Source of the DNA: an uncultured Muribaculaceae bacterium
GTDB lineage: Bacteria > Bacteroidota > Bacteroidia > Bacteroidales > Muribaculaceae
Assembly: GCA_958439725.1 (NCBI GenBank)
Contig: CAUBWJ010000008.1
Span: forward strand, 22,350 to 86,349
Length of the DNA stretch: 64,000 bases
Direction: 5' to 3'
Under the pieces are notes generated by a model that was not told where the DNA came from, searched no databases, and saw only the letters and a list, made by a program, of their open reading frames with translations. Below are positions 57,232 through 64,000 of the stretch, piece after piece; position 1 is the first letter of the stretch; each line of letters starts with the position of its first letter. The translations under genes were made by a program, and so were the position numbers.

Positions 57232-58575
57232 ATGCAACTGACACCCCTCACAGCAATCAGCCCCATCGACGGCCGGTATCGCTCGAAGTGCGAGAAACTC
57301 GACCGGTATTTTTCGGAATTCGCCCTCATCCGCTACCGCGTGAAGGTGGAGGTGGAATATTTCATAGCCTTGTGCGAGATCCCTCTGCCGCAGCTTGAAA
57401 GCGTGGACCACTCCACATTCGAGGCTCTCCGCGACATCTACCGCAACTTCACCGAGGCCGACGCCGCAAAGGTCAAGGAGATAGAATCGGTCACCAACCA
57501 CGACGTAAAGGCCGTAGAGTATTTCCTGAAGGAGAAATTCGACGCTCTCGGGCTCCAGTTCTGCAAGGAGTTTATTCACTTCGGCCTCACTTCCCAGGAC
57601 ATCAACAACACCTCGGTGCCCATGTCGATACGCGAGGCGGTGCTTGAAGTCTATCTGCCTGAACTCGAGCGCCTCATTGCCGACCTCGAGGCAAAGGCCG
57701 ACGAATGGGCCGACGTTCCCATGCTCGCCAAGACCCACGGACAGCCCGCCAGCCCCACCCGTCTGGGAAAGGAGCTGCGCGTGTTCAGCTACCGTCTGCG
57801 CACCCAGGCCGACGCCCTCAAGGCCGTGCCCGTAAGCGGCAAGTTCGGCGGAGCCACCGGAAATTTCAACGCCCACCATATAGCCTACCCCGGCATCGAC
57901 TGGCCCGCTTTCGCAGCCCATTTCCTCAAGGAGAGTCTGGAAATAGAGCGCGAGCAGTGGACTACCCAGATTTCAAACTACGACAATCTGGCCGCCCTGT
58001 TCGACGCCATGCGCCGCATCAACACCATCATGATCGACCTCGACCGCGATATATGGATGTATATCTCCATGGACTACTTCAAGCAGCGCATCAAGGCCGG
58101 AGAGGTAGGTTCGTCGGCAATGCCCCACAAAGTCAACCCCATTGACTTCGAAAACTCCGAAGGCAACCTCGGAATGGCCGATGCCATTCTCGGCTTCCTG
58201 GCCGGAAAACTTCCCGTGAGCCGCCTGCAGCGCGACCTCACCGACTCCACGGTGCTCCGCAACGTCGGCGTCCCCATGGGCCACATGATGATTGCCCTCG
58301 CCTCCACCCTCAAGGGTCTCGGCAAGCTCATCCTCAACCGTCCGGCTATCGACGCGGACCTCGACCGCATGTGGAGCGTAGTTGCCGAAGGCATCCAGAC
58401 AATCCTGCGCCGCGAGGGCTACCCCAACCCCTACGAAACCCTCAAGCAGCTCACCCGCGTCAACACCGCCGTGACCGCCGAAAGCATCTCCGCCTTCATC
58501 GACACCCTCGAGGTTTCCGACGCCGTCAAGGAAGAGCTTCACCGCCTCAGCCCCTCCACCTACACCGGCTATTGA
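57232..58575 (+). CDS. purB: Adenylosuccinate lyase
   Basis: 447-residue fumarase/aspartase-superfamily enzyme that splits SAICAR and adenylosuccinate in purine synthesis. The signature SSAMPHKVNPIDFEN (294-308) contains the catalytic Ser loop; KTHGQPASPT supplies H169; LTSQDINNTS is the first conserved region. This is the E. coli PurB type. It has its own terminator and follows that of the secreted protein, so it is a single-gene unit. Confidence 0.97.
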   Translation: MQLTPLTAISPIDGRYRSKCEKLDRYFSEFALIRYRVKVEVEYFIALCEIPLPQLESVDHSTFEALRDIYRNFTEADAAKVKEIESVTNHDVKAVEYFLKEKFDALGLQFCKEFIHFGLTSQDINNTSVPMSIREAVLEVYLPELERLIADLEAKADEWADVPMLAKTHGQPASPTRLGKELRVFSYRLRTQADALKAVPVSGKFGGATGNFNAHHIAYPGIDWPAFAAHFLKESLEIEREQWTTQISNYDNLAALFDAMRRINTIMIDLDRDIWMYISMDYFKQRIKAGEVGSSAMPHKVNPIDFENSEGNLGMADAILGFLAGKLPVSRLQRDLTDSTVLRNVGVPMGHMMIALASTLKGLGKLILNRPAIDADLDRMWSVVAEGIQTILRREGYPNPYETLKQLTRVNTAVTAESISAFIDTLEVSDAVKEELHRLSPSTYTGY

Positions 58576-58600
58576 TTCCCAGCCCCCAAACTCCTGATAT

Positions 58601-58633
58601 AAAAAATAGAGCCTTTCCGGGCTCTATTTTTTT
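58601..58633 (+). terminator. Terminator of purB
   Basis: Perfect 13-bp arms AAAAAATAGAGCC/GGCTCTATTTTTT with a 6-base loop and a T run. The A run also serves the convergent phosphoesterase gene. Confidence 0.92.
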
Positions 58634-58711
58634 ATCCTGCAGTGTATAGAAAACTCCGCTAAAAGTAGGGCTGTTCCATGGAACAGCCGCCGGTGGGTGG
58701 AGGGGCTGCTG

Positions 58712-59899
58712 TCAGAGCTTCTCGTTGCGGAGCTCGTTGCCTTTGGTGTCGAGGATGCGGAGGGTCAGTTCTTTGCCGCGACGCTGGAGCACCATCACAG
58801 TGGCATTGTCCATGCCGTAGCCACCGCCCACGGCCACAGGGTAATTGTTGCCGATGCTTCCCTTGGGATGCCAGGCATAGCTGTGGGTATGGGCATTAAT
58901 TGCAACGTCGAAGGGAGCTTTCTCAAGCAGCGGGCCCCACAGCTCCAGACAAGGATTATAATCGGTATAGTCCACCTCCAGTCCATAGACAGGCGCATGG
59001 TGTATCAGCACTCTGCGCGTGGCCTGCTTGAATTCGGGCGATTTCAGCTCTTTTTCCAGAAACTCCTTCTGCTCCTGACGCCAGCCGGAGAAATCATTCA
59101 TGCCGTAATACACCGGATGACTGTCGGGCTTGTCCTCCCCGCAGTCCAGTATCACAAACCGCGTATCGCCCCAGTTGAATGCCGAGTAAGGCTTGCCGCC
59201 CACATAGTCGAAAAGCTGCCGAAGCCCCACGGAATAGCGTCCGCGTATCTCGTGATTGCCCCTCACATAGAACACTGGCACACGTCCGGCCCCTACCGTC
59301 CCGTTAAGCTCGCGGAGAAAGCGCGTGGCCTCCTCGTGGCTTTCAGGGTCGTCTATACAGTCGCCGTTGAACACCACGAAATCATACGGCACGTCGGCCA
59401 CCTGGCTGTAAAGCGCTTTCAGCGTCTCGCCATGCTTGTGGATATCATTGAAAATTATGGCGGTGAAATCTTTCGTGCCCTTCTCAGGAAGTGTGAACGA
59501 GCTTACGGGCGTGAGCGCAGAATCGCCAAATTCCTTATGATATCCGCCATATTCCGTGATTTCGCGCGAGAATGTGCGGTAATAATACTTACAGCCGGGC
59601 GTGAGGCCGTCGATTCTCACTTTGTGCATCGTGCCCCAGTCCGACTGTCCGTCGAGCAGCGTGCGGGCCGTGCGGTCAAGGCGGTCGGGTGCCGTGCCGT
59701 AACGCACCACACCAACGGCAGGCACCGACGTCTGCCACATTACCGTGATTCCGCCTCCCACAGGATTCTGAAGATACGGTTCACACGCCACAATACTCTT
59801 TGCGTCCGTCGACTCCGGAACGGCTGCCGCAGCCTCCTGCATCACGGCACACAACATGGCCATAATTCCGGCCAATAATTTAATTCTGAAAAATTCCAT
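58712..59899 (-). CDS. Secreted metallophosphoesterase (purple acid phosphatase-like)
   Basis: 395 residues with a signal peptide (about 1-25), a fibronectin-like N-terminal domain of purple acid phosphatase type (about 40-125, ITVMWQTSVPAVGVVRYG), and a calcineurin-like catalytic domain. Metal ligands are in FNDIH, FNGDCID, RGNHE, IHHAP and NAHTHSY, so both metal sites look complete. Substrate may be phosphate monoesters or nucleotides outside the cytosol. It converges on purB; 115-bp tandem repeats lie upstream. Confidence 0.9.
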   Translation of the reverse strand: MEFFRIKLLAGIMAMLCAVMQEAAAAVPESTDAKSIVACEPYLQNPVGGGITVMWQTSVPAVGVVRYGTAPDRLDRTARTLLDGQSDWGTMHKVRIDGLTPGCKYYYRTFSREITEYGGYHKEFGDSALTPVSSFTLPEKGTKDFTAIIFNDIHKHGETLKALYSQVADVPYDFVVFNGDCIDDPESHEEATRFLRELNGTVGAGRVPVFYVRGNHEIRGRYSVGLRQLFDYVGGKPYSAFNWGDTRFVILDCGEDKPDSHPVYYGMNDFSGWRQEQKEFLEKELKSPEFKQATRRVLIHHAPVYGLEVDYTDYNPCLELWGPLLEKAPFDVAINAHTHSYAWHPKGSIGNNYPVAVGGGYGMDNATVMVLQRRGKELTLRILDTKGNELRNEKL

Positions 59900-59991
59900 T
59901 GCATTCAGGTTTGGTTCTCCGCAAAATTAACTCTTCTCCGCGAAAATCCCAACCCCCGCCAAGCATTCCGCCGCCTCCCCTCCCCCCGCCC

Positions 59992-60319
59992 GGAAAATTC
60001 CGCAGAACCACGCAGAAAGGCAGAGCAACGCAGAATTAAAGAAATTAAAAGTTCTGCGTCCTTCTGCCCTTCCCGCGCCGCTCTGCGTTCCCGTTCCCAT
60101 CCCCCTGGAAAATTCCGCAGTACCACGCAGAACAGCAGAGCAACGCAGAATTAAAGAAATTAAAAGTTCTGCGTCCTTCTGCCCTTCCCGCGCCGCTCTG
60201 CGTTCCCGTTCCCATCCCCCTGGAAAATTCCGCAGTACCACGCAGAACAGCAGAGCAACGCAGAATTAAAGAAATTAAAAGTTCTGCGTCCTTCTGCCGT
60301 TCCCGCGCCGCTCTGCGTT
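59992..60319. repeat. Three 115-bp tandem repeats with nested hairpins
   Basis: Copies start at 59992, 60107 and 60222 (each GGAAAATTCCGCAG); the third lacks its last 17 bases. Copies two and three are almost identical, copy one differs at a few bases. Each holds ACGCAGAA and TTCTGCGT (60028-60035 and 60052-60059 in copy one) around an AT-rich loop, plus extra GCAGA/TCTGC copies, giving a longer imperfect hairpin. 115 is not a multiple of 3, so this is not a protein repeat. Confidence 0.9.
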
Positions 60320-60553
60320 TCTGGAGGCGCCGCCGAGCGGGAGCAAAAAAAGCGCGGGCCGCGGAGGCTCGCGCCGGGGGATTCCTGGACGGGTGTGTAT
60401 ATCTCATAGACTGCCTCACGGCAGTGGCGATCTAAAGGTTCGATTTTTTGGATAGTTTTCTACGAACCCCGGGGCGCAAATAAGTGGCCTCACGGGAGTA
60501 GATCTGCCGGAATCCTTTCGGCTGCGGCGCCTCTGCGCCCGCGCTTTAAGGCT
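60320..60553. other. Gene-free GC-rich stretch
   Basis: Remaining part of the 654-base gap between the phosphoesterase and DUF5106 genes. It has short hairpins such as CTGCC..GGCAG near 60410 and two similar GCCTCACGG motifs, but no gene, clear promoter or terminator. Confidence 0.5.
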
Positions 60554-61549
60554 TTAAAGAAGGTTCTGGAGCTGTGGAAGGCGGATGTCCTTGGCCGAGA
60601 TGCGGCCGTCGGCGCCTATCAGGTGCATCACGGGCATCACGTAGAGGTCGTAGAGCTCCTGCTCCTCGAGCTCACGCGAGGCCATGCCGACGGTCCACGC
60701 CGGATCAAGGGCCGAGAGATGCCCGCGCCACGCTTCGGCATCCTCGCCGGGATACACTGCCACCACTTTCAGCCGCCCGGCGACCACGGCCTGCGAAAGC
60801 TCCGCCATTCCGCGCAGGGCGGCGAGGGTCGCGGCACACGAGGGACAGTCCGGGTCGTAGAGCAGCAGCAGCGTCGGCCCCGAGGGGTTGAGGGCGCCGC
60901 GGAGGGTGTGCGCGCGGCCGTCGGGCGCGGTGAAGCGGAAGTCGGCCGGGCGCTCTCCGGGGCGGTTGCGCAGCGAGAGCTGCAGCAGGTGGGCCGTGCG
61001 CATCTTCAGCTCCGGGGGGATGGCCTCGGAGCCGGTTATGGCGCGGGCCATGGCTATGAAGGCGTCCTCCGAGTGCATGGGCGAGTCGGGGTGATACAGG
61101 TATTTCTCCACCGTCGCCGTCCAGAGCGCCGTCACTTCCGGCCCTGCCTCGCCCCAGCGGTCGGCCAGCCCCGAGGCAGCTTTCCGGAGGCCTTCCGCGG
61201 AGCCTTCGGCCGTCAGACTGAGGAAATTGGCCATATTCTGCTCCACCACGGCAGTGTCGAGGCTCAGGCGGCGGTCGGCAAACGGCATTTCGTCGAAGAA
61301 ATGCTCCATGATGTAGTCGGCGCGGTCGCACGGCTCCGTGATCACGGCCGGAACGGCCGGCAGCGGCAGCGTGAATGGCCCTGCGGAAAGCCCTGAAGCC
61401 TCTGAGGACTCAGAGTTCTCGGAGGCCTCGGAGCCTTCCGCCTCGCCCGACCTCCCCGCGCAGCCCCCGCACAGCAAAGCCGCTGCCAGCACTGCCCCAA
61501 GCAGTGCCGGCAGTGCGGCATTCAATGGCTTTTTCCGTCTGTCACTCAT
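60554..61549 (-). CDS. DUF5106 thioredoxin-like lipoprotein
   Basis: 331 residues. The lipoprotein signal ends LCGGC (acylated Cys about 30). Then comes a Ser/Glu run (EGSEASENSESSEAS), then a helical DUF5106 domain (about 75-200, MEHFFDEMPFADRR), then a thioredoxin-like domain with the redox-type motif DPDCPSC and the end VMPVMHLIGADGRI. Bacteroidota proteins of this type are thought to act in periplasmic redox or stress; the role here is inferred. The Ser/Glu run is encoded by a 9-bp repeat array of the intergenic type. It begins 10 bases after the DUF4906 gene, so they are probably co-transcribed. Confidence 0.85.
   Translation of the reverse strand: MSDRRKKPLNAALPALLGAVLAAALLCGGCAGRSGEAEGSEASENSESSEASGLSAGPFTLPLPAVPAVITEPCDRADYIMEHFFDEMPFADRRLSLDTAVVEQNMANFLSLTAEGSAEGLRKAASGLADRWGEAGPEVTALWTATVEKYLYHPDSPMHSEDAFIAMARAITGSEAIPPELKMRTAHLLQLSLRNRPGERPADFRFTAPDGRAHTLRGALNPSGPTLLLLYDPDCPSCAATLAALRGMAELSQAVVAGRLKVVAVYPGEDAEAWRGHLSALDPAWTVGMASRELEEQELYDLYVMPVMHLIGADGRISAKDIRLPQLQNLL
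61384..61437. repeat. 9-bp repeat array, copy G, inside a coding region
   Basis: About six units of TCTGAGGAC/TCGGAGGCC type, in frame with the DUF5106 lipoprotein and coding its Ser/Glu linker. The unit type matches intergenic arrays B and C. Confidence 0.7.
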
Positions 61550-61559
61550 CGGGCAGCGA

Positions 61560-64000
61560 TTACGGCTGTTTGTACTGTCTGATCTGGTTGTAAGTCATGC
61601 CAGCTTCGGCGGCCGTTAGGTCGCGGACGCAGCGCACAACGCTAATATCACTGTAAAGTGCCGCACATGCCGCATCAGAGCGAACGGTAAGAATTCGATT
61701 GAATGTGTTACCGGTGGAACTACCGGTTTCATTATTCCAAAATTCCTGAGTACAGGTCATATAGAACGACCCGCTTAGAACTCCCAGGCGCCTCATAATT
61801 ACGATCTCTTTCTGGTTCGGAATTCTCCATCCCGTTCGTCCCGAATTTGCATTCAGGGTTGCGCAAGGAGAAGCGGCGTTTACAGCGTTAGTATAGGCCG
61901 TTGTGCTTGATACATAGTTATAGCCCGTGCCGCTGATACCTGCTTCCGCGTTCTGCTGTGTTGTCTGATTTCCTCTTAAAGCAATCTCGAAGCCATATCG
62001 TCCTAATTTGTTATAATCACTATATGATTTATGCATAGGCAACGGCCTGCCTGAGTTATCACGAAGAGAAGTGCCGTAATAGTGCTTAACTTTCACTACA
62101 CCTCCTGTGTTAAAGTTATTACCGGTACCTAAATCGGATTCGTAAGCTGGGTCAACCTTTTCACCGGATGTCACATTTCTAAGATTAGTACCGAGATTTC
62201 GGATACATCTTACAGCCCATGGCGGACCCGAGTATCCCTGATTATTGTTCATCATACTTCTTGACAGGCCCTCCTCGCACCATACAATCACATTGTCGCT
62301 TGAAATAAGATGGAATCGACAATCTTGTCCTCTTCCCGAACCAAAAGGTAAAGTTGGTGTATTGTCATAATCCATGATAGGGGTGGAGAGGGAATTTCGA
62401 CCAAGAATCACGCGTACATATTTTCCTGCAGCCGGAAGATACCATCTCAATTCATCAGCGTCTATATCGCCGTCTCCATCCAAGTCGCGATTTCGGTTCA
62501 TGCAAGCATGCATGGCCTGGATATACTGGGTTTCAGTGTTGTGTACTGTCTGAGGATCATAGTCACCTGCCCGTCGGTTATAAACATTCGGGAATGGGTG
62601 GCTTCCTGTTGAAACATAAGAGGCATTCTGGGTGAAGTTTCCTGGGTCAAGAAGCATGGGCATTGGCACAGGCCAAGTTTTGGCTGGCTTCAGTGCTGGA
62701 GGCAGATTCTGATTGGTGTTTGTTATCCTATTTACAGCATTTGGTTTCGTGGTCTGCACGTAAGTTTCCCACAGTCCAGCTGTTGTGCCATTGGCCGATC
62801 CGCCGCTATTTATCCACACATTGTATCTTCCGTTATCACCGCTCAAGTTTGCTGCAACATCTCCATTCCAGGTTATAGGAACTCCCGGATAATTGCCTCC
62901 GTTAATATTGTCAGCATCGCCGGTAAGCCAACGTATGTTCATTCCGAACGTCTCGTTATCGTGCTCTACGCCTAATGCCGTAGTAGCTTCCGCTGCATTG
63001 TAGTAGGTCTGTATCGAGCGTTGCGATACTGCGTATTTCGAGCGGTAGTAGCTGCTGAGACCGTCGGCCGAAACGTGCTGTGCCACATTGAGGTAAGCCA
63101 TACGGTTAGGCTTATTCACGTAAGATTGCCAGTTTGTTCCTTCATTTCCTCGGTTGCCCTCAGATTCATCTTCATATGTATATTCGTTGACGAATACGGT
63201 GTACCATCCCGGTTTAAGCGAAGCGGCATTGTCGCGCACGTCCTTAAGCTTGAGCAGCTTGTCGCTGCCTATGCCGGGATAGGCAGCAAGTACGTCCTCG
63301 CCCGTTGTCTCCATCAGCTCCACCCAGGAATAATACGGATACGCCGCGTCGGTGCTTGCCGGGATAGCGTTGGAATTCTCGGTCACGTTGCCGTCCTCAC
63401 CTATGGCGAAGCGGTAATTGTCGGCGAGAATAGTGAAGCTGAAATTATTCAGCTCGGTTTCCGTCAGGTAGATGTTGAACGCCGCATAGTGGGCGTCGAG
63501 ATTAAACATGCGGTCTGTCACGTCAATCACCGTGCCTTCGGCTCCGGGCTGATTCTCCTTGTCGGTAAATGCCTCGACTATTATCTCGCTTGCGCTCTTG
63601 ATTTTCACATTGTAGGTGTAGATGGAGTTGCGCAGCGAGTTGAAATCGTTGGCATTGCCGTCTATATAGCCCAGGTGCACTATGTATTTGGCGCTCACCT
63701 CGCGGCTTGTAATGGCGGGGAAGTTTCCTCCGGGGATTTCATCCTCTGTGGGATTGTTGGGGTTCGTGGCCGGGTTGCTGTATTTCAGCTTGGCGTTGAT
63801 TTCAACATATCCGGCGAAGTTGTTGAGCGTGGGCGTGGCAGTGGGGCAGAGACTGGTGTACACGCCGGTATTCTTGCCGCCGTCTTTATACTCCACGTCA
63901 CGCTTCTGGTAGGTGATGTCGTCCCCTGCAAGTATGCCCGTGCGCTTGTTTTCCATCTGCCAGAAGTCAAACGTGAAGTGGTTGTTGCTTCCTTCGATGT
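61560..64000 (-). CDS. DUF4906 domain surface protein (5' end outside window)
   Basis: At least 812 codons. The frame stays open to the window end (residues SNNHFTFDFWQ precede the Met at 63956), so that Met is internal and the N-terminus is missing. The segment KYIVHLGYIDGNANDFNSL followed by YTYNVKI is the DUF4906 signature, found in large Bacteroidales surface proteins often encoded with Mfa/Fim fimbriae. The C-terminal half has the FGSGRGQDCRF and GRTGWRIPNQKEI stretches common in this group. It is less G+C-rich than the core genes, as is common for variable surface proteins. The lipoprotein gene follows after 10 bases. Confidence 0.82.
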   Translation of the reverse strand, partial: IEGSNNHFTFDFWQMENKRTGILAGDDITYQKRDVEYKDGGKNTGVYTSLCPTATPTLNNFAGYVEINAKLKYSNPATNPNNPTEDEIPGGNFPAITSREVSAKYIVHLGYIDGNANDFNSLRNSIYTYNVKIKSASEIIVEAFTDKENQPGAEGTVIDVTDRMFNLDAHYAAFNIYLTETELNNFSFTILADNYRFAIGEDGNVTENSNAIPASTDAAYPYYSWVELMETTGEDVLAAYPGIGSDKLLKLKDVRDNAASLKPGWYTVFVNEYTYEDESEGNRGNEGTNWQSYVNKPNRMAYLNVAQHVSADGLSSYYRSKYAVSQRSIQTYYNAAEATTALGVEHDNETFGMNIRWLTGDADNINGGNYPGVPITWNGDVAANLSGDNGRYNVWINSGGSANGTTAGLWETYVQTTKPNAVNRITNTNQNLPPALKPAKTWPVPMPMLLDPGNFTQNASYVSTGSHPFPNVYNRRAGDYDPQTVHNTETQYIQAMHACMNRNRDLDGDGDIDADELRWYLPAAGKYVRVILGRNSLSTPIMDYDNTPTLPFGSGRGQDCRFHLISSDNVIVWCEEGLSRSMMNNNQGYSGPPWAVRCIRNLGTNLRNVTSGEKVDPAYESDLGTGNNFNTGGVVKVKHYYGTSLRDNSGRPLPMHKSYSDYNKLGRYGFEIALRGNQTTQQNAEAGISGTGYNYVSSTTAYTNAVNAASPCATLNANSGRTGWRIPNQKEIVIMRRLGVLSGSFYMTCTQEFWNNETGSSTGNTFNRILTVRSDAACAALYSDISVVRCVRDLTAAEAGMTYNQIRQYKQP

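Noticed and set aside
59992..60319. CRISPR array
   Set aside because: The repeats are 115 bp and directly adjacent with no spacers, and no cas gene is in the window.
60045..60419. Minus-strand frames with repeated protein segments
   Set aside because: They come from the 115-bp tandem repeats, whose period is not a multiple of 3, and have no start context or domain.

Overview
The window looks like chromosomal DNA of a gut Bacteroidales bacterium, most probably family Muribaculaceae. Four things point there: a SusC/SusD pair, several families largely confined to Bacteroidota (DUF4494, DUF4491, DUF4834, DUF4906, DUF5106, paired DUF1573), promoters of the Bacteroidota type (TTG or TTTG, about 20 bp, then TAnnTTTG) before many genes, and high-GC coding sequence with little Shine-Dalgarno signal. 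The genus call is inference; no rRNA gene is present.

Layout. 1-7 kb: secreted cyclophilin and M16 peptidase (+), then transketolase, a sugar-type MFS carrier, a YggS-type PLP protein and DUF4494 (-). 7-11 kb: a paired REP-like palindrome, a secreted subtilisin-like protease, a CoA transferase and a small membrane protein (-). 11.6-18.3 kb: miaB, a GH109-type lipoprotein (-), two DUF1573 proteins, the MeaB GTPase and a DUF2156 protein. 18.3-20.7 kb is repeat-rich: two identical tRNA-Val genes flanked by inverted copies of an interspersed repeat, and an intact 1,432-bp ISAon1-type insertion sequence with 28-bp perfect inverted repeats and an 8-bp target duplication. 20.7-26.3 kb: a glycan-uptake operon (SusC, SusD, surface lipoprotein). 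27-34.3 kb: secreted C1 peptidase, carboxynorspermidine synthase type dehydrogenase, then lipoprotein, ABC ATPase, ABC permease and hflX with overlapping or nearly touching ends. 34.3-51.7 kb is core housekeeping: DUF4491, a TPM-domain protein, polA, a polyprenyl synthase, gap, an aminotransferase with mutS, a sodium symporter, DUF2461, DUF4834, pssA, psd and glgB. 51.9-54 kb: tRNA-Leu followed by an AT-rich, gene-poor segment ending in a class A beta-lactamase. 54-64 kb: GH3 glycosidase, a small secreted protein, purB, a secreted phosphoesterase, three 115-bp tandem repeats, a DUF5106 thioredoxin-like lipoprotein and a DUF4906 surface protein cut by the window end.

How the genes fit together. 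SusC/SusD, GH109, GH3 and two carriers suit a glycan forager. Transketolase, GAPDH and GlgB handle the sugar centrally. The MeaB GTPase and the CoA transferase fit the methylmalonyl-CoA route to propionate. PssA and Psd make phosphatidylethanolamine.

The most unusual signal is a family of degenerate 9-bp tandem arrays (units near GTCCGTAAR or TCGGACNNG) at six intergenic loci. Some fold into long hairpins, one was split by the insertion sequence, and a similar array is translated as a Ser/Glu-rich linker in the DUF5106 lipoprotein. Other notable points are a histone-H1-like tail on GlgB, a DNA polymerase I with degraded proofreading motifs, and a shared promoter before the tRNA genes. I saw no CRISPR array, prophage or clearly new defence system.
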